Assembly (NCBI GenBank): GCA_900475325.1
Contig: LS483371.1
Location: 4,154,001-4,218,000, forward strand
Reading direction: 5' to 3'
Length of the DNA: 64,000 nucleotides
Origin: Paucimonas lemoignei
Lineage (GTDB): Bacteria; Pseudomonadota; Gammaproteobacteria; Pseudomonadales; Pseudomonadaceae
Shown: positions 57,010 to 64,000 of the stretch, piece by piece
Layout of the letters: each line of letters begins with the position of its first letter
How positions within the stretch are numbered: position 1 is the first letter of the stretch
Notes under the pieces: model-generated
The model's database searches: none
What the model saw: only the letters and a program-made list of their open reading frames with translations
Told to the model about the DNA's origin: nothing
Translations under genes and position numbers: made by a program

Positions 57010-57915
57010 TTATTTGGTTTTCTGCATCTGCTTGACCGCGCCACTGGCAATCAGCTCGGCCAACTCTGAAACGTCCAGCAACGCGCACATGTGTTCAATC
57101 ACCGTGCCTGCCAACCAGGGGCGTTGGCCCCGCTGGGTACGCCACTTGATCTCATTGGGATCAAGGCGCAGCGAACGGCTGACCTGATGCACCGCCAGCC
57201 CCCACTCGTAGCCTTGAACCGAAATCACATACTGCAATCCCTGGCGAAAATCATCGCGATAGCGATCCGGCATGATCCAGCGCGCGGTATCCAGCACTTT
57301 CAAGTTGCCGCTCTGGCTCGGCAGGATCCCGAGGAACCAGTCCGGCTGACCGAACAACGGTGTCAAATCATGGCCTGCCAGCGGGTAGATAGAACCCAGG
57401 CATACCAGCGGCACGGCCAGGGTCAACCCGGCGACATCAAATAGCAGGCACTCGAACGGCTCTTCCGCCCAGGCCGGTCGACCGTCAGTGGTCGGCGGCG
57501 GCGTCGGGTTGCGTTGAGCGGTTTGCAGATGAACATCCGCAACCGGCTCGACCAGCTCCACAACCGGCACCGAAACCTCCGGCACCACCTCGACTTCAAC
57601 TTCAACTTCAACCCGAGCAACCACCGGCGGCGCCACGACGGGAGCGGCAACGGCAACCGGGACCGCAACCGGCGCTGGTGCAGCGACGGCCACGGCAATC
57701 GGCGTCGCTGCTGCCAGCATCCGCGCATCGTGAGCCTGCTCTTCGAGCACTGCGGCTTCAAAATCGTCCAGCACCACCGGCTCAGGCTCGGGAGCCAGAA
57801 TCGTGGGCAATACGTCGGGTAAATCTTCAGTGGCATCCTGAAGCAGCGCATCCAGATACGACTGCAGCGCCACTTGCGGTCGTGTTGCAATCTCTACAGG
57901 CCGGTTCAGGTTCAT
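57010..57915 (-). CDS. parP: ParP, CheW-domain polar array protein
   Basis: 301 residues. The first ~160 residues are acidic, then Ala/Val/Pro-rich (VAVAAPAPVAVPVAVAAPVV, EVEVEVEV), likely a flexible linker. The C-terminal ~140 residues are CheW-like (FECLLFDVAGLTLAVPLVCL ... LGILPSQSGNLKVLDTARWI ... PWLAGTVIEHMCALLDVSEL). Downstream of a ParA-type gene in the che operon, this is the ParP of the ParC/ParP system that keeps chemotaxis arrays at the pole. A hexanucleotide run CTTCAA (57592-57612) codes the EVEV tract. Start ATG 57915. Confidence 0.85.
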   Translation of the reverse strand: MNLNRPVEIATRPQVALQSYLDALLQDATEDLPDVLPTILAPEPEPVVLDDFEAAVLEEQAHDARMLAAATPIAVAVAAPAPVAVPVAVAAPVVAPPVVARVEVEVEVEVVPEVSVPVVELVEPVADVHLQTAQRNPTPPPTTDGRPAWAEEPFECLLFDVAGLTLAVPLVCLGSIYPLAGHDLTPLFGQPDWFLGILPSQSGNLKVLDTARWIMPDRYRDDFRQGLQYVISVQGYEWGLAVHQVSRSLRLDPNEIKWRTQRGQRPWLAGTVIEHMCALLDVSELAELIASGAVKQMQKTK

Positions 57916-58029
57916 ACAGGTGCCACACAATGAGTAACGCGATTACCGCTTGAATGAGTTATCGGCCGCTGTAAGGCCCGACTTGAATGGTTCTGGCCCA
58001 GCTTGAAAAATAAACCCGTGGCGCGCATC

Positions 58030-58818
58030 TCAGGCCACCTGCGCCATGAGCTGTTCGGACAGTAAATGCTTGAGCAGCGCCCGGTAGGCCAGCACCGCGC
58101 GGCTCTTGTTGTCGAACTGCGAGGGGGTCACCCCGGCCCGGCTGGCGTCGCGCAAGCGCGTGTCGACCGGCACATAGGCTTTCCAGACATGCTCGGGAAA
58201 ACTGTCGCGCAGCAGTTTCAAGGTGCCCATGGACGCCTGGGTACGGCGGTCGAACAGCGTCGGGACGATGGTGTAAGGCAATGGCACCTTTCGCGAGCGG
58301 TTGATCATCGCCAGGGTGTTGACCATGCGCTCCAGGCCTTTGACGGCCAGGAACTCGGTCTGCACCGGGATCACCAGTTGCTGGCTGGCCGCCAGCGCAT
58401 TGACCATCAGTACGCCCAGCAATGGGGGGCTGTCGATCAATGCGTAATCAAAATCCTGCCACAGCTGCGCCAGGCTTTTGGCGATCACCAGACCCAGACC
58501 GTTCTGGCCGGGGCTCTGACGCTCAAGCGTCGCCAGCGCGGTGCTCGACGGCAGCAGCGAAATACGCTCGTCGCTGGTGGGCAGCAACAGCTGGCCGGGA
58601 AGCCCGTCCGGGATGTTGCCTTTGTGCAGGAACAGGTCGTATACGCTGTGTTCCAGCTGGTCCGGGTCGTGCCCGAAATAACTGGTCATCGAGCCATGGG
58701 GGTCCAGATCGACCACGACCACGCGCTTGCCCGCCTCGGCCAACAGCCCGGCTAACGCGATGGTGGAGGTGGTCTTACCGACGCCACCTTTTTGATTGGC
58801 TACTGCCCAGACTCTCAT
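58030..58818 (-). CDS. parC: ParC, ParA-like ATPase for chemotaxis array positioning
   Basis: 262 residues. Walker-type ParA/MinD ATPase: deviant Walker A VANQKGGVGKTTSTIALAGL, Walker A' VVVVDLDPHGSMTSYFG, Walker B DYALIDSPPLLGVLMVNAL. In Vibrio and Pseudomonas such a gene in the che operon drives polar placement and inheritance of the chemotaxis cluster with ParP. ATG 58818 with GGAGGA 8 nt upstream. Confidence 0.9.
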   Translation of the reverse strand: MRVWAVANQKGGVGKTTSTIALAGLLAEAGKRVVVVDLDPHGSMTSYFGHDPDQLEHSVYDLFLHKGNIPDGLPGQLLLPTSDERISLLPSSTALATLERQSPGQNGLGLVIAKSLAQLWQDFDYALIDSPPLLGVLMVNALAASQQLVIPVQTEFLAVKGLERMVNTLAMINRSRKVPLPYTIVPTLFDRRTQASMGTLKLLRDSFPEHVWKAYVPVDTRLRDASRAGVTPSQFDNKSRAVLAYRALLKHLLSEQLMAQVA

Positions 58819-58863
58819 TGTGCTTTTTCCTCCCGTCATGGCGGTGGCCATACCGAGAAATGA

Positions 58864-59754
58864 CTAACGTGCGGATGACGAAGAATTGACGCTATTACCC
58901 CGTGCAGCCGGGCTGACTGGCGTAGGTGCAGTTTGTGTGCCAGCACGGCGCATGGCCGAGTCCGGTTGTTGCGTATTGGTGGTGCCGGTCGCGGTGAGGC
59001 TGCGGCGAACATCCAGGTTGCGCGAGATCACCAGCACCACACGACGATTACGCCCACGGCCATCGGCCGTGGTGTTGGACGCCACGGGCTGGAACTCGCC
59101 ATAACCGACCGAAGCCATGCGGGCCGGGTTGATGCCCTCCATGGCGAGCATGCGCACGATGCTGGCGGCACGCGCCGAGGACAGCTCCCAGTTGGTGGGG
59201 TATTGCGCCGTGCTGATGGGCTGGTCATCGGTGAAGCCTTCAACGTGAATCGGGTTGTCGAAGGGTTTGATGATCTTCGCGACCTTCTCGATGATGGTGA
59301 ACGCCTTGTCGCTGGGCATGGCGTCGCCGCTGCCGAACAACATGCTGGATTTGAGCTCGATTTCAATCCACAGCTCGTTGCCGCGCACCGTCATCTGGTC
59401 GGATTTGATCAAGTCGCCAAAGCCGTCGCGCACTTCATCGGCGATGGTCTTGAGCGGATCGCTGACGTTCTGGGCCAGGCCAGCGTCGGTCTGTTCGCTG
59501 TCCTTGACCAGGGGCTGCGCGGGTTTGACCGTAACCGGGCGTTGCTCGCCGATGGGGATCGGCTTCATGCTTCTTTCCGGCTCACTGAACACGCCGACCA
59601 GCGCCTCGGAGAGGATTTTGTACTTGCCTTCGTTCACCGACGAAATCGAGTACATGACCACGAAAAAGGCGAACAGCAAGGTGATGAAGTCCGCGTAGGA
59701 CACCAGCCAGCGTTCGTGATTTTCGTGCTCTTCGGGTCGACGACGTCGAGCCAT
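58864..59754 (-). CDS. motD: Flagellar stator protein MotD
   Basis: 296 residues, MotB family. One N-terminal membrane helix with the proton-channel Asp region (VSYADFITLLFAFFVVMYSI), and an OmpA-type peptidoglycan-binding domain (NPIHVEGFTDDQPISTAQYP ... LSSARAASIVRMLAMEGINP ... NRRVVLVI). The Ser/Thr-rich tail (TQTAPTPVSPAARGNSVNSS) is typical of MotD. With MotC it forms the second stator of the Pseudomonas flagellum. 6 nt after motC. Confidence 0.94.
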   Translation of the reverse strand: MARRRRPEEHENHERWLVSYADFITLLFAFFVVMYSISSVNEGKYKILSEALVGVFSEPERSMKPIPIGEQRPVTVKPAQPLVKDSEQTDAGLAQNVSDPLKTIADEVRDGFGDLIKSDQMTVRGNELWIEIELKSSMLFGSGDAMPSDKAFTIIEKVAKIIKPFDNPIHVEGFTDDQPISTAQYPTNWELSSARAASIVRMLAMEGINPARMASVGYGEFQPVASNTTADGRGRNRRVVLVISRNLDVRRSLTATGTTNTQQPDSAMRRAGTQTAPTPVSPAARGNSVNSSSSAR

Positions 59755-59760
59755 GGCAGA

Positions 59761-60501
59761 TTACTCCATGAAGCCTTGCAGCTTGAGTTCGATGGAGCGC
59801 GGGTTTTCACCCTCGGCGATGGACAGCAGCCCTTCGAGGACCATTTCGCGATAGCGCGACTGCCGCAGGGCAATGCCCTTGAGCTTGTTGGCGACCGGCA
59901 GCAGGATCAGGTTGGCCGACGCCACGCCATAGATAGTCGCGACAAACGCCACGGCGATACCGCTGCCCAACTGGCTCGGATCCGCCAGGTTGCCCATGAC
60001 ATGGATCAGGCCCATGACCGCACCGATGATGCCCACGGTCGGTGCGTAACCGCCCATGCTTTCGTAGACTTTGGCGGCCTGGATATCGCGGGTTTCCTGG
60101 GTGACGAAATCCACTTCCAGGATGCTGCGAATCGCTTGCGGCTCAGCCCCGTCGACCAACAATTGCAGGCCCTTGCGCGAGTAGCTGTCGGGCTCGGCAT
60201 CGGCCACGGCCTCAAGCCCCAGCAGACCCTCCTTGCGGGCGATCATGCTCCAGTTGATGACCCGGTCGATGCCGCCTGGCAGATCAATACGCGGCGGGAA
60301 CAGAATCCAGCCCGCAATCTGCACCGCACGTTTGAAGGCGCTCATGGATGACTGCAGCATCGACGCCGCCAATGTGCCGCCCAATACGATCAACGCCGCT
60401 GGACCATTGAGCAGCGCGGCAAGGTGCCCGCCCTCCAGATAGTTACCACCGATGATTGCGACAAACGCGAGGATCAGCCCGATCAGACTCAAAACATCCA
60501 T
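59761..60501 (-). CDS. motC: Flagellar stator protein MotC
   Basis: 246 residues, MotA family, four membrane helices (VLSLIGLILAFVAIIGGNYL; ALIVLGGTLAASMLQ; GIIGAVMGLIHVMGNLADPS; GIAVAFVATIYGVASANLIL). The cytoplasmic loop contains ARKEGLLGLEA and PEQAIR-like sequence. ATG at 60501 overlaps the cheB stop (TGATG). Confidence 0.95.
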   Translation of the reverse strand: MDVLSLIGLILAFVAIIGGNYLEGGHLAALLNGPAALIVLGGTLAASMLQSSMSAFKRAVQIAGWILFPPRIDLPGGIDRVINWSMIARKEGLLGLEAVADAEPDSYSRKGLQLLVDGAEPQAIRSILEVDFVTQETRDIQAAKVYESMGGYAPTVGIIGAVMGLIHVMGNLADPSQLGSGIAVAFVATIYGVASANLILLPVANKLKGIALRQSRYREMVLEGLLSIAEGENPRSIELKLQGFME

Positions 60502-61673
60502 CAGACGCACGCCTCGACCAAGTGCCTGCCGATGTCATCGAGGCTGTAGATCGCATCAGCCAGATCAGCTTTGACGATCGCCATGGGCATGCCATAGATC
60601 ACGCAGCTGGCTTCGTCCTGCGCCCAGACATGACTGCCGCCCTGCTTGAGCAGGCGCGCGCCTTCGCGGCCATCGGCGCCCATGCCGGTCAACACCACGG
60701 CGAGCACTTTGTCCCCGTAGGACTTGGCGGCAGAACCGAAGGTGATGTCGACGCACGGCTTGTAGTTGAGGCGTTCGTCGCCGGGCAGAATCTTCACCGC
60801 GCCACGACCGTCGACCATCATCTGCTTGCCGCCCGGCGCCAACAGCGCAAGGCCAGGACGCAGGATGTCACCATCCTCGGCTTCCTTGACGCTGATCTGG
60901 CACAGCTTGTCCAGGCGTTCGGCGAAGGCCTTGGTGAAGGCGGCGGGCATGTGCTGGATCAAGACAATCGGTGCCGGGAAATTGGCAGGCAATTGCGTCA
61001 GAACCCGCTGCAGCGCCACCGGGCCGCCTGTGGACGTACCAATGGCAACCAGTTTGTAGGCTTTGCGCTTGGGCGCAGGCGACGGATGCGCGTGTGACGT
61101 GCGCTCGGCCGGGGCTGGCGTGGAGCGCGGCGGCAGGCTGCGGGTGGGTGCCGGCGCAGGTGCCGGGCTGGCCGCGCGAGCCGATGTCGACGTATACGAG
61201 GGGCTGGCTGCAGGCGTCGGCGCGGGTGTCGGTGTTGGCGCAGGCGCAGAAGCACTGAAGCTGCCCATGCGTCGATTGCTGCGGGCAATGCTGTGGACTT
61301 TCTCGCACAGCAACTGCTTGACCTTGTCAGGGTTGCGCGAGATGTCTTCGAAGTTCTTGGGCAGGAAGTCGACCGCACCGGCGTCCAGCGCATCCAGCGT
61401 AACGCGGGCACCTTCGTGAGTCAGTGAGGAGAACATCAGCACCGGAGTCGGGCTGCGCTGCATGATATGACGCACGGCAGTGATGCCGTCCATCATGGGC
61501 ATTTCGTAGTCCATGGTAATGACGTCTGGCTTGAGGGACAGCGCCAGGTCGATTGCTTCTTTGCCATTGGTTGCGGTGCCCACAACCTTGATGTTTGGAT
61601 CTGAAGAAAGAATTTCCGTGACGCGGCGGCGGAAGAAACCGGAGTCGTCCACCACCAATACCTTGACTACCAT
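60501..61673 (-). CDS. cheB: Chemotaxis methylesterase CheB
   Basis: 390 residues. N-terminal receiver domain with the phosphorylation site in [20 protein letters not shown]; a Pro/Ala-rich linker ([20 protein letters not shown] and more), unusually long at about 90 residues; and a C-terminal methylesterase domain with the catalytic Ser in [16 protein letters not shown], His in [12 protein letters not shown] and Asp in [17 protein letters not shown]. It removes methyl groups from chemoreceptors. ATG 61673 with GGAG 5-6 nt upstream. Confidence 0.96.
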   Translation of the reverse strand: MVVKVLVVDDSGFFRRRVTEILSSDPNIKVVGTATNGKEAIDLALSLKPDVITMDYEMPMMDGITAVRHIMQRSPTPVLMFSSLTHEGARVTLDALDAGAVDFLPKNFEDISRNPDKVKQLLCEKVHSIARSNRRMGSFSASAPAPTPTPAPTPAASPSYTSTSARAASPAPAPAPTRSLPPRSTPAPAERTSHAHPSPAPKRKAYKLVAIGTSTGGPVALQRVLTQLPANFPAPIVLIQHMPAAFTKAFAERLDKLCQISVKEAEDGDILRPGLALLAPGGKQMMVDGRGAVKILPGDERLNYKPCVDITFGSAAKSYGDKVLAVVLTGMGADGREGARLLKQGGSHVWAQDEASCVIYGMPMAIVKADLADAIYSLDDIGRHLVEACV

Positions 61674-61792
61674 AAACACTCCATTAGAGGCTGCAGGCAA
61701 ACCACTGAGCCCTGCAATGCACAGGGGCTCATCGCTTTTTCAACGCAGCCTGATCAGGCGCCGCAGACAGTTGACTGGCTGCGGCACCAGGA

Positions 61793-64000
61793 TCAAATAC
61801 GCCGTGCGGCGTAGCGCTTGAGCATACTTGGCACATCCAGAATCAATGCGATGCGACCGTCACCGGTGATGGTTGCGCCCGACATCCCTGGCGTGCCTTG
61901 CAACATCTTGCCCAGAGGCTTGATCACCACTTCTTCCTGGCCAACCAGTTGATCGACTACAAAGCCGATGCGCTGGGTGCCCACGGACAGAATTACCACG
62001 TGACCTTCGTGCTGTTCCTCATGCGCCGCCGAACTGACCAGCCAACGCTTGAGGTAAAACAGCGGCAAGGCCTTGTCCCGCACGATGACCACTTCCTGAC
62101 CGTCGACGACGTTGGTGGTCGACAGGTCCAGGTGGAAAATCTCGTTGACGTTGACCAGTGGGAAGGCGAACGCCTGATTGCCCAGCATGACCATCAGGGT
62201 CGGCATGATCGCCAGGGTCAACGGGACCTTGATGACGATCTTCGAGCCCTGACCCTTGGTGGAGTAGATGTTGATGGTGCCATTGAGCTGGGCGATCTTG
62301 GTTTTCACCACGTCCATGCCCACGCCACGACCGGACACATCGGAAATCTCGGTTTTGGTCGAGAAGCCCGGTGCAAAGATCAGGTTGTAGCAGTCGCTGT
62401 CGCTCAACCGATCTGCGGCGTCCTTGTCCATCACGCCGCGTTTGACGGCGATGGCGCGAAGCACGTTAGGGTCCATGCCCTTGCCGTCATCGGAAATCGA
62501 CAGCAGGATGTGGTCGCCTTCCTGTTCGGCAGACAGAATCACGCGCCCGCCTCGGGACTTGCCCGATGCTTCGCGTTCTTCCGGCGTTTCGATACCGTGA
62601 TCGACTGCGTTGCGCACCAAGTGGACCAACGGGTCGGCAAGCGCCTCTACGAGGTTTTTGTCCAGGTCGGTCTCTTCACCCACCAGCTCAAGGTTGATTT
62701 CTTTCTTGAGCTGACGCGCCAGGTCGCGAACCAGTCGCGGGAAGCGGCCAAAGACTTTCTTGATCGGCTGCATCCGCGTCTTCATCACGGCGGTCTGCAA
62801 GTCGGCCGTGACCACGTCAAGGTTGGACACCGCCTTGGACATGGCTTCGTCGCCGCTGTTGAGACCCAGGCGCACCAGCCGGTTACGCACCAGCACCAGT
62901 TCGCCGACCATGTTCATGATCTCGTCCAGGCGCGCGGTATCGACCCGCACAGTGGTTTCCGCTTCTGAAGCAACAGGCTTCTCGCCGGTTGGCGCAGGTG
63001 CCTTGGCCGGAGCAGGTGCAGGCGCGGCAGCTTTGGCAGGTGCAGCAGCCGGTTTGGCGGCCGGTGCCGGAGCAGGTGCGGGCTTGGCAGCGGCTGCAGG
63101 AGCGGCTTTGGCCACCGCAGCAGGCGCGGCAACAGCAGCCACGTCCGGCTCGAACTTGCCTTTGCCGTGCAACTCATCGAGCAAGGCTTCAAATTCGTTA
63201 TCGGTGATTTCGTCGCCTTTGCCTGCAGCAGCCGAAGCCGCTACTGGAGCAGGTGCTGGTGCGACAGCCGATGCAGCGGCGCCAGGGTCAAACGAGCCCT
63301 TGCCGTGCAACTGGTCGAGCAAGGCTTCGAATTCATCGTCGGTGATATCACCGCTCTCGGCCTTGCCGCCCGCTGCAGCAACAGGCGCTGGTGCGGCCGG
63401 TGGCTTGGCATCGGCAGCAAACTGCCCTTTGCCATGCAACTGATCGAGCAGGGATTCGAACTCCGAGTCGGTGATTTCATCGCTGCTCGAAGCAGGACTG
63501 GCCGCAGCGGCTACAGGAGCGGTGGCAGGTGCTGCTGCCTGTTCTTTGGCCGCATTGAGGGAGTCGAGCAGAGCTTCGAATTCGGTGTCGGTAATTTCAT
63601 CGGACGCAGCTTCTGAGACCGCTTCAGCAGGCTCGGGCTCTTGCACGGCAGCTTCGACGACTTCATCAGCCGATGCCGGTTCCGCCAGGCGGGCCAGGGC
63701 CGCAAGCAACTCGGGCGTGGCCGGAGTGACTTCGCTGCGCTCGCGCACCTGGCTGAACATGCCGTTTACCGCATCCAGCGCTTCAAGGACCACGTCCATC
63801 AATTCCGAGTCAACGCGACGCTCACCCTTGCGCAGGATGTCGAAGACGTTCTCGGCGATGTGGCAGCACTCCACCAGCTCATGGAGCTGGAGGAAGCCGG
63901 CGCCCCCTTTTACAGTGTGAAAACCGCGAAAAATTGCATTGAGCAAGTCTGCGTCATCAGGTCGGCTTTCCAGCTCGACCAGCTGTTCAGACAATTGCTC
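61793..64000 (-). CDS. cheA: Chemotaxis histidine kinase CheA, N-terminus outside window
   Basis: 735 residues are visible; the frame stays open to the right edge, so the first part of the HPt domain is missing. The phosphorylatable His is in FRGFHTVKGGAGFLQLHELV. Then four repeats of an acidic motif ITDxEFExLLDxLHGKG are spaced by Ala/Pro/Val-rich linkers, then P3, then the ATPase (HLVRNAVDHGIETPEER, DDGKGMD, GRGVGMDVVK), and a CheW-like C-terminus. The acidic repeats probably bind ParP or CheW-like partners. 119-bp gap to cheB. Confidence 0.95.
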   Translation of the reverse strand, partial: EQLSEQLVELESRPDDADLLNAIFRGFHTVKGGAGFLQLHELVECCHIAENVFDILRKGERRVDSELMDVVLEALDAVNGMFSQVRERSEVTPATPELLAALARLAEPASADEVVEAAVQEPEPAEAVSEAASDEITDTEFEALLDSLNAAKEQAAAPATAPVAAAASPASSSDEITDSEFESLLDQLHGKGQFAADAKPPAAPAPVAAAGGKAESGDITDDEFEALLDQLHGKGSFDPGAAASAVAPAPAPVAASAAAGKGDEITDNEFEALLDELHGKGKFEPDVAAVAAPAAVAKAAPAAAAKPAPAPAPAAKPAAAPAKAAAPAPAPAKAPAPTGEKPVASEAETTVRVDTARLDEIMNMVGELVLVRNRLVRLGLNSGDEAMSKAVSNLDVVTADLQTAVMKTRMQPIKKVFGRFPRLVRDLARQLKKEINLELVGEETDLDKNLVEALADPLVHLVRNAVDHGIETPEEREASGKSRGGRVILSAEQEGDHILLSISDDGKGMDPNVLRAIAVKRGVMDKDAADRLSDSDCYNLIFAPGFSTKTEISDVSGRGVGMDVVKTKIAQLNGTINIYSTKGQGSKIVIKVPLTLAIMPTLMVMLGNQAFAFPLVNVNEIFHLDLSTTNVVDGQEVVIVRDKALPLFYLKRWLVSSAAHEEQHEGHVVILSVGTQRIGFVVDQLVGQEEVVIKPLGKMLQGTPGMSGATITGDGRIALILDVPSMLKRYAARRI

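Noticed and set aside
61706..61740. Hairpin plus T-run on the plus strand between cheA and cheB
   Set aside because: Genes here are on the minus strand, where no T-run follows; there is no plus-strand transcript to end. A structural role cannot be excluded.

Overview
The window looks like a chromosomal segment of a fluorescent or plant-associated Pseudomonas. The evidence is the conserved Pseudomonas blocks (gntR-smc-zipA-ligA, xdhABC-guaD, ccmABCDEFGHI, cheA-cheB-motC-motD-parC-parP-cheW), an AmpDh3-type amidase, a Pseudomonas-type 4.5S RNA, and many REP-type palindromes of several families, mostly as inverted pairs. Most genes are GC-rich. The left edge (1-830) and the 43.6-45.4 kb gene are visibly more AT-rich.

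Layout. 0-4.6 kb: the start of a Tat-exported protein running off the left edge, an amidase, ffs, a GNAT acetyltransferase, a small secreted protein and a zinc metallopeptidase. 4.7-12.5 kb (minus): gntR-smc-zipA-ligA (chromosome condensation, division, DNA ligation). 12.8-20 kb: xdhABC and guaD with two GntR/FCD regulators. 20-30.4 kb (minus): an accessory block of three large genes: a 1367-residue protein resembling dermonecrotic-toxin-domain proteins, a TPR + O-GlcNAc-transferase-like + methyltransferase fusion, and a 1015-residue Ser/Thr-rich octapeptide-repeat protein. 30.8-37.1 kb: uraH, puuE-uraD-alc-allA-puuD and a Tsx-like nucleoside channel. 37.2-45.9 kb: a DUF808 membrane protein, a RutR-like regulator, a chemoreceptor, a K+ channel, a sulfate-binding protein, a delta-60 repeat protein and a lipoprotein. 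45.9-52.9 kb (minus): the complete cytochrome c maturation operon. 53-55 kb: a FliK-like/FlhB-C-like pair. 55.0-56.1 kb: a repeat-filled convergent intergenic region. 56-64 kb (minus): DUF2802-cheW-parP-parC-motD-motC-cheB-cheA, with cheA cut by the right edge.

How the genes fit. The two purine blocks together encode guanine -> xanthine -> urate -> HIU -> OHCU -> allantoin -> allantoate -> ureidoglycolate -> glyoxylate plus urea, with an outer-membrane nucleoside channel. I see good sigma-54 (-24/-12) promoter candidates upstream of xdhA, puuE and the channel gene, which suggests nitrogen control. Two identical-geometry TGAC-N6-GTCA sites lie over a candidate sigma-70 promoter in the gntR/xdhA divergent region. 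The purine locus is interrupted by the 10-kb accessory block.

Most unusual items: (1) the accessory trio, where an OGT-like glycosyltransferase sits next to a protein made almost entirely of Ser/Thr-rich octads, a plausible dedicated glycosylation system; (2) a REP pair read in frame inside the toxin-like gene, and two REP pairs that supply the C-termini and stop codons of XdhB and XdhC; (3) an inverted pair of roughly 290-bp elements whose cores fold into cloverleaf-like structures with compensatory changes; (4) a perfect 38-bp palindrome beside a GntR gene; (5) four repeated acidic motifs in the CheA linker, beside parC/parP.
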